A program made the translations under genes and the position numbers. 64,000 nucleotides of DNA from Treponema zioleckii. GTDB taxonomy: Bacteria > Spirochaetota > Spirochaetia > Treponematales > Treponemataceae. The notes beneath the pieces were generated by a model. The model saw only the letters and a list, made by a program, of their open reading frames with translations. It was not told where the DNA came from and made no database searches. This document shows positions 8,711-17,110 of this stretch, piece by piece. The stretch spans positions 62,001 through 126,000 of the forward strand of contig NZ_JPUF01000002.1 of NCBI RefSeq assembly GCF_014737315.1. Direction: 5' to 3'. How positions within the stretch are numbered: the stretch's first letter is position 1; each line of letters starts with the position of its first letter.

Positions 8711-8833
8711 GGAGCCTAAAACACGACAGTAATGAGGAACTCCGGTTATTGAGTCCTTTGACAAGACCATTTAGTTGTGGTTTCGACTTCGCTCAACCAC
8801 CGTTGTTCCGCTCTTTCGTGTTTTATTAAAAAA

Positions 8834-10846
8834 ATGAAAAAATTAATAACAGCAATATTCACTTTTTCACTCGTTGTGTCTGCTTTTGCACAGGCGCAGC
8901 TTGTAATTCCAAAGGGCACAAAAAAAATCAGTGCCTGGGAATACGCACAAAACAATAAAATTAAGTCAGTGACAATTCCAGACAGCGTTACAGAAATTGA
9001 AGACGGAGCATTTTGGAACTGCCAGAACTTAAAAACGATTACATTTGGTGGTGGCGTTCGCGAGATTAAATGCAGCGCATTTTACGGATGCACTTCGCTC
9101 GAAGAAGTCGTAATTCCAGAAGGCGTAACCAGTATCGATTCCACTGCGTTCAGTAAGTGCACAAAACTAAGACACATAAGTTTACCAACAACTGTTGAAT
9201 ACCTACTAGCTAAAATTCAGTTTTGTCCAAATCTTGAAGAAATCAATGTAAAAGAAGGAAACAAATACTGGAGATCTGTAGAAGGCGTTTTGTATCGCAT
9301 GGACAGTGCCCAAATAATGGAACTTTATATGATTCCACATGGATTCAAAAAAGACAAAATTACGATTCCTGCAGATGTAAACAAAATAAGTGCAGACTTT
9401 AGTGCTTACACAGGTATTTCAGAAATCAATGTGGAAGAAGGAAACTCTACTTTCAAATCAGTTGGTGGTATTCTATATTCAAAAGACGAAGCAAACAAAC
9501 TGTTTCTTTACGCAATTCCACGAGGATTCAAAAAAGATAAAATTACGATTCCTGCAGATGTAAATAGAATAAACTCAGATTTTAGTGCTTACCCAAGTAT
9601 TTCAGAAATCAACGTGGAAGAGGGAAATGCTGATTATAAATCAATTGACGGAATTCTTTATTCAGCTGACGGAAAAACTTTAAAGGCTTATCCTCTGGCT
9701 TGTAAAAAAACAAATTTTGAAATTCCAGAGACAGTTTCAAGGATAGGCTACACTGCATTCAAAGGCTGCAAAAACCTTGAAGTGCTTCAGATTCCTCAAT
9801 GCGTTAAAGAAATCGAATATGATGCTTTTAAAAATTCTTCTATTAAGATGATAAACTACTGCAATTCAAAAGAATCATGGAACAAGGGAATTGTTCTTCC
9901 TGAAGGCTGCAATGTCGTTTACGATTACGACCCTGTAAAAGTAGCTCAGCTTGCTGTTGTTGAAAAAATCAGGGCTGGCGAAAAAACTGCTAAATTCAAA
10001 GACGAGCTGAGAAGCGAAGTTTACGCTGAATTTAACAAGGCTGTTAAAGATTGTAAAGAAAAAATCGAGCTTGATTTGTCTGATGTAGAAAACATGACAA
10101 ATCTTGACTGGATTGAAGATTTTTCAAAGATCTCAAGGATTTTCATTCCGGCTTCTCTTTTAACACTTCCGGAAAATTCAAAATTCTTAAGAAACACTTG
10201 GCTTGAACCAAACGAAAATAACAGCCAGATTGTCATTAAAAATGACGTTGTTTACACGGATTCAGGAAAAACGTACTACGGATTTTTGGGCTCGACTTTG
10301 ACTTCAAAAACCTGTGCTGAATTGAACGAGGCTCTTAAAAAAACAAAAAGCAATTTGCATCTCGACCTTTCGTATACAAAAGGCGTTATAGACCTTTCTT
10401 GGCTCACGAACCTGAATAAATTAAAGTCGATTGCGCTTCCTGAAAGTCTTTCAACACTTCCGAATGATCCAACTGTATTCAAAAACATTTCTGTAATACC
10501 ACATCCGAAGAGCAGCTTGATTTTTGAAGAAAACGGCGTAATTTACACAGATTCAGGAAAAACTTTGTACTGGATAGAGAAACACGCATCTTCTTTAATC
10601 GTAAAAGACGGCTGTACAAAAATTAATGCCTGCGCACTTTTTAACTGTACGCCACTTTCAAGAATAGAACTTCCTGAAAGTTTGACGTATGTAGGATATG
10701 CAGCTTTCAACACTTGCACGGCGTTAAAAGAAGTGCATTTTAAAGGCTCTAAAAAGCAGTGGAAATCTGTAGAAATTGACAAAGGCGACAAAAAAGCCAA
10801 CAACAAGCCTCTGCAAAAAGCAAAAATAACTTACGCAAAAAAATAA
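8834..10846 (+). CDS. Secreted BspA-type leucine-rich repeat protein
   Basis: This 670-residue protein has an N-terminal signal peptide (MKKLITAIFTFSLVVSAFAQ, cleavage near AFAQ-AQ) and then LRR_5/BspA-type repeats. Examples are ITIPDSVTEIEDGAF, LKTITFGGGVREIKCSAF and LEEVVIPEGVTSID. A middle part has two near-identical ~61-residue units that begin GFKKDKITIPADVN. The C-terminal part returns to LRR units (LSRIELPESLTYVGYAAF). BspA proteins of oral treponemes and Tannerella mediate adhesion; that role is an inference here. The ATG at 8834 was chosen over an upstream in-frame codon (8777) because it gives a normal signal peptide. The next gene starts 11 bases downstream. Confidence 0.85.
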   Translation: MKKLITAIFTFSLVVSAFAQAQLVIPKGTKKISAWEYAQNNKIKSVTIPDSVTEIEDGAFWNCQNLKTITFGGGVREIKCSAFYGCTSLEEVVIPEGVTSIDSTAFSKCTKLRHISLPTTVEYLLAKIQFCPNLEEINVKEGNKYWRSVEGVLYRMDSAQIMELYMIPHGFKKDKITIPADVNKISADFSAYTGISEINVEEGNSTFKSVGGILYSKDEANKLFLYAIPRGFKKDKITIPADVNRINSDFSAYPSISEINVEEGNADYKSIDGILYSADGKTLKAYPLACKKTNFEIPETVSRIGYTAFKGCKNLEVLQIPQCVKEIEYDAFKNSSIKMINYCNSKESWNKGIVLPEGCNVVYDYDPVKVAQLAVVEKIRAGEKTAKFKDELRSEVYAEFNKAVKDCKEKIELDLSDVENMTNLDWIEDFSKISRIFIPASLLTLPENSKFLRNTWLEPNENNSQIVIKNDVVYTDSGKTYYGFLGSTLTSKTCAELNEALKKTKSNLHLDLSYTKGVIDLSWLTNLNKLKSIALPESLSTLPNDPTVFKNISVIPHPKSSLIFEENGVIYTDSGKTLYWIEKHASSLIVKDGCTKINACALFNCTPLSRIELPESLTYVGYAAFNTCTALKEVHFKGSKKQWKSVEIDKGDKKANNKPLQKAKITYAKK

Positions 10847-10857
10847 GGGGATACAAA

Positions 10858-12318
10858 ATGAAAATAAAATCGAAGGGATTCTTAAAGAAAATCTCGGCCG
10901 CGTTAATTTTTACTGCGGCGATTCCGGCTCTCTCTTTTGCAGAATCAGCTCTTGCCGGAAAGACTTATTCAAGCGTAAAAAGCAATTATAAAGACGTGCC
11001 GCTTTTATCGATTACTTTTAACAATGATGGAACTGCTGTTTTAAAACAAAGCAAAGTAGAAAAAAGCGGCGACTGTGAGACAAGCGAACGCATTTTAACT
11101 TTTACGGAAGACCCACAGAATAAAAAAGTTCGTTTTTATGGACAAGAATATGAATACACTGAAAACTCGCTTGATTTTTACCACAGCTTAGCCGCTGGCA
11201 GTGATACTGTAACTCTTTTTAACGATGCTGCTGAATCAAAAAAAGTTCTTTCTGGAAACACTTACGCGCAGGGATTTTTTGACGGGGATGAATATGATTA
11301 TGCATTCGTAATGGCATTTAATTCAGACGGAACTGGCGACTGGCATATGGGAGGAAATGGAACACTGCCAATTACATACAAAGAAGACTGTGAGCGGGGA
11401 GTTTTTTCTGTTTGCATTAATGACAGACTGGATGAAGATGAAGAACCCTATGAAATAATTTGGAGCGGAAAAATCGGTGACAAAAATATTTCCTTTGAGT
11501 TCGATGGGGTGATTTTCACGCTTCCGCAGGGAATCGGGAATATAAAAAAGGCGTATAACGCTTACGGCATAAAAGTTGGTGATACAAGGCAGGTTTCTGT
11601 AAAACAGGGTAAAAAGAGAATAAAAAAGAACGTAAAAGTTACTTGCATAAAAGAGTATGATGCACACGGCAATATAATCAGGGAAAAATATAAAGCCTAT
11701 GATGATAATCTCTCTGAAAAAAAATATAAAAACTCTTATGATGCTAACGGTCTCTTAACTCGGGTAGAAGGTTCTGATAAGCAAATAAAAAAATATAACT
11801 CTAAAGGGCAGATTGTTGAGAAATATCGTGCTGGTGAGGAGAAACATGGAACTAGGTATGAATACAACGACGACGGTGAGCTTATATACGAAGACGACAG
11901 TTCCTTACCTACTCGCTACACATGGAAAAAAAATGCGGACGGAACAAAAACACGTTCTGGCGAAAATAGCTACGAAGATTCAAAAGTTACTTATGATAAA
12001 AACGGAAGAGTTATAAGTGAGTCTTCTTCTGCTGGTGTTTCAACTACCTATGAATACGATTCTAAAGGAAATGTAAAACATTCAGTTCATTCAACCTGGT
12101 GGAGAGGTAGCGAAGAAAAAGAAGATACTCTGTATACGTATGAATATGATGAGAATGGAAACTTTACTTACCGTAAATTCGTAAAGAAAACTATTTCAAA
12201 GGGATATACCCCTGATGGTGATGTTCGTTCAAGCTCTTCAACAACAATTAATGAAGTCTGGTACGAATATTTTTATGACGCAAACGGAAAGATTATTCTT
12301 AGCTTTGAGTTGCAGTAA
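10858..12318 (+). CDS. Secreted protein with YD-like repeats
   Basis: This 486-residue protein has a signal peptide ending near LSFAES (about residue 28). The N-terminal half (30-235) has two copies of a beta-rich module with the pattern FNNDGTAVL / FNSDGTGDW. The C-terminal half has YD-like repeats of RHS type (YDAHGNIIREKYKAYD, YDANGLLTRVEG, YEYDSKGNVKHS, YEYDENGNF), which usually bind carbohydrate or form shells. No toxin domain follows the repeats. It sits 11 bases after the LRR gene with AAGGGG before the ATG, so the two are probably co-transcribed. The function is unknown; a surface role is likely. Confidence 0.7.
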   Translation: MKIKSKGFLKKISAALIFTAAIPALSFAESALAGKTYSSVKSNYKDVPLLSITFNNDGTAVLKQSKVEKSGDCETSERILTFTEDPQNKKVRFYGQEYEYTENSLDFYHSLAAGSDTVTLFNDAAESKKVLSGNTYAQGFFDGDEYDYAFVMAFNSDGTGDWHMGGNGTLPITYKEDCERGVFSVCINDRLDEDEEPYEIIWSGKIGDKNISFEFDGVIFTLPQGIGNIKKAYNAYGIKVGDTRQVSVKQGKKRIKKNVKVTCIKEYDAHGNIIREKYKAYDDNLSEKKYKNSYDANGLLTRVEGSDKQIKKYNSKGQIVEKYRAGEEKHGTRYEYNDDGELIYEDDSSLPTRYTWKKNADGTKTRSGENSYEDSKVTYDKNGRVISESSSAGVSTTYEYDSKGNVKHSVHSTWWRGSEEKEDTLYTYEYDENGNFTYRKFVKKTISKGYTPDGDVRSSSSTTINEVWYEYFYDANGKIILSFELQ

Positions 12319-12352
12319 TTTAAAAAAGAGGCATTTATAAAAGGGGGCATAT

Positions 12353-14566
12353 ATGAGTGAAGATAATTCACAGGAAAAAGAATTATGGGTCTCAAAACGT
12401 ATTATTGAACTCATAAGCGAAGGAAAAACTGCCGGAGACGCGAAAATCCAGGCAGAAGCAGAATTTACAGTGAAGCAGCAAGCTTCAGGAGTCTCTGTTC
12501 CACCAGCAACGGATGTACCTGCTCAAAAAGGCGAGTCATATTTTGATGGCGGATTATTGCAGCTTTTAGGCTGGAGTTTTCTTGGCGGGTTTGTAACAGC
12601 CATAACTGCCGGAATTTGTTCCCCATTGGCATTTTGCTGGCGATATTCATGGGAAGCAAAGCACACCGTAATTGACGGACGGCGCTTAAAATTCACCGGT
12701 ACAGCCGGAGGACTTTTTGGAACATGGCTCCTCTGCCTGCTTTTGTGTTTAGTAACACTTGGAATCTACACTTTCTGGGTTCCGATTAAAATCAAAAAAT
12801 GGCGCGAAGCAAACACTTTCTTTGAAGATGAAATTCCAACATTCTCTGCAGAACAGAATCTTCGTAAAGAAAAGGCAAGCTATTTTGACGGCGGCCTCTG
12901 GCAGCTCATTGGATGGACGCTTCTTGGCTACTTAATTACTGTTTTTACAGTCGGAATCTGTTATCCTTGGGCTGTACAAATGCTTTACAGCTGGGAACAG
13001 CGGCATAAAGTTTACTGTAAAAACCGCTGTACTTTTGACGGCACTGCAATCGGTCTCTTCGGCAACTGGATTAAATGGCTCTTGCTTTCAATCATCACAT
13101 TTGGAATTTATTCCCTTTGGCTTCCAATCAAAATCATAAAATGGAAGACTAAGCATACACATTTACTCGCAGATACAGGCTCTGCTGACGATGCAGAAAA
13201 TCTTACACCGGAAGAACTTGCCACAAAAAAAGAAGAACAGCAAAAAATTCTTCATTTTGCTTATTTGGGCGGTGCCGCAGCGATTATTGTAAGCCTGTTC
13301 ATTTTCAGCAAAATTTATTTAATGCCTTATTCCCCATTTATGGAAAAGAGTTCTTCACTCGGTACGGCTTTGTGTGCTTTATTCTTGCCACTTGCATTTG
13401 CATTCGGAATGATTGCCTTAACGCTCATAAAACTTCCAAAATTAGCGATTGCAAGACTTGTTCTGCCGATTGCAACACTAATTGCAGTTATTCCTGCATT
13501 TAAGTTGGGATACATGCCATTCGATAATCCACTCTATGTTTTAAAACTTCTTCTCCTTGTTGCGGGCGTTGTTGTTGCGATTGTAAGCTGGGTAAAAAAT
13601 CGTGATTACGAGTTTACTCCGAAAAATCCAGACCAATTCAAAAAAATTGCGCTCATAGCTTCTATAGCTCTTGGTGTAGTTTGGCTCGGTGTTTTTGGAA
13701 CAAGATTTGCAATACAGCTTAAAGTGGCTGCAGAAGAAAAAGCTCGCATTGCAGCAGAGAAAAAAGCCCGCGAAGAACACATCGCAGAACTTGAAGCAAA
13801 TGCAAAGTTTGAAATGATTCAAGTAAACGGCGGAACTTTCCGCATGGGCGACAAAAACAATTCTGCCGAACGACCAGTTCACAAAGTTACTGTAAATTCA
13901 TTCTCGCTTGGAGAAACAGAAGTTACTCAGGCACTTTTTGAGCTTGTTATGGACAGGACGCCGTTTGAATTCAGAGGATATCACCTGCCTGCCGACACAA
14001 TAAACTGGTACGATGCGATTGTATTCTGCAACAGACTCAGCAAAAAAGAAGGGTTGACACCAGTTTACAGCGTAAACGGAAGCACGAATCCTGACACTTG
14101 GGGTTACTTGCCATGCAGAGGAAACGCATTTTATAGACGCATCGAATGGAATCAAAATGCGAACGGCTATCGCCTGCCAACCGAAGCTGAATGGGAATAT
14201 GCAGCCCGCGGCGGCGAAAAGAGCAAAGGCTACAAATTCAGCGGAAGCAATAAGATTGGCGAAGTCGCATGGAATGTTGACAACAGCAACGACAGAACGC
14301 ATGAAGTAAAGACGAAATCTCCGAACGAACTCGGATTCTACGACATGAGCGGAAACGTTTATGAATGGTGCTGGAATGTATACGAAGATTATACTTTTAA
14401 AGCCCAGGATAACCCGAAAGGCCCTGACAGTGGTGAATTGCGAGTTCCACGAGGCGGAAGTTTTGGTAACGGTGCCAAGTGCCGCGTTTCAAACCGCTAT
14501 GGCGGTGCTCCGGAATACGGCGACAAATTCATAGGTTTCCGCGTAGCACGTTCAGTCAATAACTGA
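12353..14566 (+). CDS. Membrane protein: two DUF898 modules fused to a SUMF1-like domain
   Basis: This 737-residue protein begins with a short helical segment (1-55). Two tandem DUF898/YjgN-like membrane modules follow (about 60-155 and 178-275), each with YFDGGL, LGIYTFWVPIKIKKW or FGIYSLWLPIKIIKW. Further membrane helices occupy about 305-460, then a coiled linker and a sulfatase-modifying-factor fold (about 487-735). That domain shows GGTFRMGD, ETEVTQALF, RLPTEAEWEYAARGG, MSGNVYEWCW and RVPRGGSF. Its RGGSFGNGAKCRVSNR lacks the two catalytic Cys of true formylglycine-generating enzymes, so it is more likely a ligand-binding module. It has a strong AAAGGGGG ribosome site and is probably the third gene of the LRR/YD operon. 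Confidence 0.8.
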   Translation: MSEDNSQEKELWVSKRIIELISEGKTAGDAKIQAEAEFTVKQQASGVSVPPATDVPAQKGESYFDGGLLQLLGWSFLGGFVTAITAGICSPLAFCWRYSWEAKHTVIDGRRLKFTGTAGGLFGTWLLCLLLCLVTLGIYTFWVPIKIKKWREANTFFEDEIPTFSAEQNLRKEKASYFDGGLWQLIGWTLLGYLITVFTVGICYPWAVQMLYSWEQRHKVYCKNRCTFDGTAIGLFGNWIKWLLLSIITFGIYSLWLPIKIIKWKTKHTHLLADTGSADDAENLTPEELATKKEEQQKILHFAYLGGAAAIIVSLFIFSKIYLMPYSPFMEKSSSLGTALCALFLPLAFAFGMIALTLIKLPKLAIARLVLPIATLIAVIPAFKLGYMPFDNPLYVLKLLLLVAGVVVAIVSWVKNRDYEFTPKNPDQFKKIALIASIALGVVWLGVFGTRFAIQLKVAAEEKARIAAEKKAREEHIAELEANAKFEMIQVNGGTFRMGDKNNSAERPVHKVTVNSFSLGETEVTQALFELVMDRTPFEFRGYHLPADTINWYDAIVFCNRLSKKEGLTPVYSVNGSTNPDTWGYLPCRGNAFYRRIEWNQNANGYRLPTEAEWEYAARGGEKSKGYKFSGSNKIGEVAWNVDNSNDRTHEVKTKSPNELGFYDMSGNVYEWCWNVYEDYTFKAQDNPKGPDSGELRVPRGGSFGNGAKCRVSNRYGGAPEYGDKFIGFRVARSVNN

Positions 14567-14584
14567 TATGTCTAAAAATTAAAA

Positions 14585-14621
14585 ATTCTAGCCAATATAT
14601 TTTATTAAAAATGGCTAGAAT
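14585..14621 (+). terminator. Hairpin after the DUF898-SUMF1 gene
   Basis: ATTCTAGCCA and TGGCTAGAAT are a perfect 10-base inverted repeat with a 17-base loop, 18 bases after the stop codon. The following sequence is AT-rich without a clean T-run. A second inverted repeat (14625-14640 with 14670-14684, arms AAAATATATTTTGTA) follows it directly and has no obvious role. Confidence 0.5.
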
Positions 14622-14750
14622 CATAAAAATATATTTTGTATTTTTCCCGCTTGCTCAAAAGCTGGAAACTACAAAATATATTTTCGAGAAAATTCGCAAA
14701 ACCTCAAAAAAATATTTTTTTATCTGCGCTAAAAATGAAAATCTAACAAA

Positions 14751-15428
14751 TTATATCTGAGCTAAAATCTTTTCCACGGCGTTTAATGCTAGCTCTGAGG
14801 TTTGGACAAAACGTTCCCTGAATTCGGCAGCTCCGCCTGTAACGCTGTCGGCAACGGTTTTTATAATCAGGTTCGGAATATGATGAATGTCTGAGACTAG
14901 CACGATGGCCGCACTTTCCATGTCGCAAATGTCCGCTCCGAACTGGTTGTGGAGTTTTTGTTTTGCTTCTGCCGAGGCTATGAATTTGTCGCCGCTCGCC
15001 GCGGTTACAATAGGGAGTTCTGGTAAAATTTCGTGTGCCTTTTTTACAATCTCGGCGGTGGTCGGCAAATAAATGGTTGGGTAGTCGAGATGGCGGCCTA
15101 CCTCGCAGTTGTCTGCCGCGCTCGTGTCAAAATCGTAATGCACAACGCGGGAAACGATGCAGGTTCTTGCGCTCGAAAGCTCTTTTGTTAATGCTCCGAC
15201 CACGCCAAAATTTACGAGAAGTTCGATTGAATATAAATCCACGAGCATCTGTACCGCCGCCGCAGTGCGAATTTCTCCTGCTTCCGAGTGGACAAAATGA
15301 AATCTAAAATCGTCTTTTTCGACCGTGTAGACGCGAAAAGCCCCTCGTGCTTCTTCCGTGTATTTGCCCGCGTATCGCGAAAGCACAGCCTTAATTTCTA
15401 CTGCAACTACAACACCGATGTTTTTCAT
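14751..15428 (-). CDS. MTA/SAH nucleosidase-like phosphorylase superfamily protein
   Basis: This 225-residue protein belongs to the nucleoside phosphorylase/MTAN superfamily. Family features are an N-terminal IGVVVAVEIKAVL, LLVNFGVVGAL, the SGDKF loop (about 145), DMESAAIV (the catalytic Glu region, about 168) and KTVADSVTGGA with the conserved Asp. It should release a purine base from methylthioadenosine, S-adenosylhomocysteine or a related nucleoside. The second glycine-rich loop reads FGVVGAL rather than the usual GTAGGL/NTGSAGAL, so true MTAN specificity is uncertain. It is a single gene on - between + strand transcripts. Confidence 0.75.
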   Translation of the reverse strand: MKNIGVVVAVEIKAVLSRYAGKYTEEARGAFRVYTVEKDDFRFHFVHSEAGEIRTAAAVQMLVDLYSIELLVNFGVVGALTKELSSARTCIVSRVVHYDFDTSAADNCEVGRHLDYPTIYLPTTAEIVKKAHEILPELPIVTAASGDKFIASAEAKQKLHNQFGADICDMESAAIVLVSDIHHIPNLIIKTVADSVTGGAAEFRERFVQTSELALNAVEKILAQI

Positions 15429-15630
15429 ATTGCCGATTTTTGCTCCCTATCAGTTTGCTTATAATTATTTATCTGCTCTTCAAAATTCATTCATCATAAA
15501 ATTGCTGAGTATCTTTGAGGAAAAGAGTGTAATTTGCTTTCATTTTATTTACAGTTATCAAAAAAGTCTAATTTTATATCTTGCAGAGCAAAAAAATGCT
15601 AAAAAATGAAATTTTGTTATTTTTATGCAC

Positions 15631-15652
15631 CCAAAAATTGGGGTTTTTTGTA
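15631..15652 (+). terminator. Weak hairpin with T-run upstream of a lipoprotein gene
   Basis: CCCAA-AAA-TTGGG followed by TTTTTT forms a small terminator-like hairpin about 40 bases before the lipoprotein start. No + strand gene ends just upstream, so it may be a leader structure or chance. Confidence 0.3.
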
Positions 15653-15689
15653 TTATCAAAAAAAATTAAAAATAAGAAGGAATAATTTA

Positions 15690-16100
15690 ATGAAAAAGAT
15701 AACAGGGGAAATGTATAAAATGAATTGGCTTAAAAAACTTTTACCACTTTGTGTGCTTGTTTTCTGTCTTTCAGGGTGTATATTCGATGAATATGAAGTT
15801 AAATGCACTTTTTCTAATGACACTGATACTGAAATTACAATTCTAAGTGTTTCAGAAGAAACTGATGAATCGCTGCCAGTTCAACTTCAAAGCGGACTCA
15901 AAAAAACTTTAGGTTATTCACGCTGTGCCGAAAACCTTGACTTTGAAGTTATGTACAAAGAAAAAAAATATCGTGGTTATACAAATTACGTTCAGGATTC
16001 AGCAAAATACACAATACGCATTTATCTTGAAAATGGTCAGTTAAAGAGTAGAACATCATGTAATAGCAGTATTGTAGAATTGACAGAAATATCAGATTAA
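15690..16100 (+). CDS. Small lipoprotein of unknown function
   Basis: This 136-residue protein has a lipoprotein signal: a charged N-terminus, a hydrophobic run LLPLCVLVFC and the lipobox LSGC. The mature part of about 105 residues is beta-rich with several Cys. The start at 15690 is chosen because AAGAAGG lies 10 bases upstream; ATG 15711 or 15720 would give a shorter and more typical signal peptide and remain possible. No family is recognised. It is a single gene between the nucleosidase and a NUDIX gene. Confidence 0.7.
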   Translation: MKKITGEMYKMNWLKKLLPLCVLVFCLSGCIFDEYEVKCTFSNDTDTEITILSVSEETDESLPVQLQSGLKKTLGYSRCAENLDFEVMYKEKKYRGYTNYVQDSAKYTIRIYLENGQLKSRTSCNSSIVELTEISD

Positions 16101-16184
16101 GAAGGCTTTGCATTTTTATGCAGGCGAAACTTTTTCTTTCAAGTGTGCATTTAACTTTCCATATTCTCGTGTATAATTCCCCGT

Positions 16185-16655
16185 ATGAAATCACAATTGA
16201 CCACACTTTGCTATATTGAGCGGGATGGCTGCTACTTGATGCTGCACCGCGTTACAAAAAAGAATGACATTAATCACGACAAATGGATTGGCGTGGGAGG
16301 GCATTTTGAGAAGGGCGAAAGCCCGGAGGAGTGCCTTTTGCGCGAGGTTCGCGAGGAAACCGGCTTTACGCTCAATTCATTTGATTTTCGGGGAATCGTT
16401 ACGTTTGTTTCGGACGACGACCCTGCCGAATACATGTGCCTTTACACGTCCGAGGATTTTTCGGGAAGTCAGCTTGAATGTGATGAAGGAAATCTTGAAT
16501 GGGTTCCGCTCGAAAAAATCGACTCGCTTGAGCTTTGGGAGGGCGACAGAATTTTCTTAAATCTTTTAAAACAGAAAGTTCCGTTTTTCTCACTCAAACT
16601 CGTGTACAAAAACGGAACTCTCGTTAAGAAGATTCTTGATGGGAAAGACCTTTAG
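16185..16655 (+). CDS. NUDIX hydrolase, MutT/8-oxo-dGTPase-like
   Basis: This 156-residue NUDIX protein has an intact box GHFEKGESPEECLLREVREETG (about residues 38-59), the G-x5-E-x7-REVxEETG signature that binds Mg2+ and hydrolyses a nucleoside diphosphate linkage. The flanking sequence (LCYIERDGCYLMLHR, HDKWIGVGGH) resembles MutT/8-oxo-dGTP diphosphatases of Firmicutes and spirochaetes. The substrate is not proven. The stop overlaps the stop of the convergent yhbY-like gene by 4 bases. Confidence 0.85.
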   Translation: MKSQLTTLCYIERDGCYLMLHRVTKKNDINHDKWIGVGGHFEKGESPEECLLREVREETGFTLNSFDFRGIVTFVSDDDPAEYMCLYTSEDFSGSQLECDEGNLEWVPLEKIDSLELWEGDRIFLNLLKQKVPFFSLKLVYKNGTLVKKILDGKDL

Positions 16656-16999
16656 GCTTTGCTCAAAGCCTTTTCGTATTTTCTGTCCTTCGCTTCTTTT
16701 GCAGGTCTGTAGAAAATCGCCACGTTTCCGATTGTGCGAACGTGGGTAGAATTTGTTTTTGCTTCGATTTCTGAGTCAAGTTCGTGCCTGCTCTGTGAGA
16801 TTTCTTCTTTTGACTCGGAACCAGCGAGGCTTTTTAAAATATTGTACTTGATTTTAATAAGCTCGTGGCTTGCAATAAGCGTGTTGATATGCTTTACCTG
16901 CTCCTCTGTGAGTCCTGCTCCGCCAATCTGGATTAGCGCTGAGAGCGGCTGTGCGAATTTTTCCAGAACCTTTCTCTGTTTGCTAGTTAATTCAATCAT
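16652..16999 (-). CDS. YhbY/CRS1-CRM domain RNA-binding protein
   Basis: This 115-residue protein has the CRM/YhbY fold: LTSKQRKVLEKFAQ, then QIGGAGLTEE, ASHELIKIK and RTIGNVAIFYRP. Bacterial YhbY associates with 50S ribosome precursors. The start at 16999 is preferred over an in-frame ATG at 17095, because family members begin at MxELTxKQR and the extra 32 residues show no similarity. It lies divergent to pheT with about 110 bases between the starts. Confidence 0.85.
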   Translation of the reverse strand: MIELTSKQRKVLEKFAQPLSALIQIGGAGLTEEQVKHINTLIASHELIKIKYNILKSLAGSESKEEISQSRHELDSEIEAKTNSTHVRTIGNVAIFYRPAKEAKDRKYEKALSKA

Positions 17000-17110
17000 A
17001 GAATAGATTTTATCTTTTATAAAAACAATTGAAAAGCTATCTTTCAAGATTTTCTGCGTTTCGCTATAATTTGATAAAAAGAAGTCTTTGTACATTTATA
17101 GAGGAATATC

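Noticed and set aside
12353-14566. Formylglycine-generating enzyme
   Set aside because: The RGGS segment lacks the two catalytic Cys and there is no sulfatase nearby.
14625-14684. Operator of the nucleosidase gene
   Set aside because: The AAAATATATTTTGTA inverted repeat lies at the 3' side of that - strand gene, not at its promoter.
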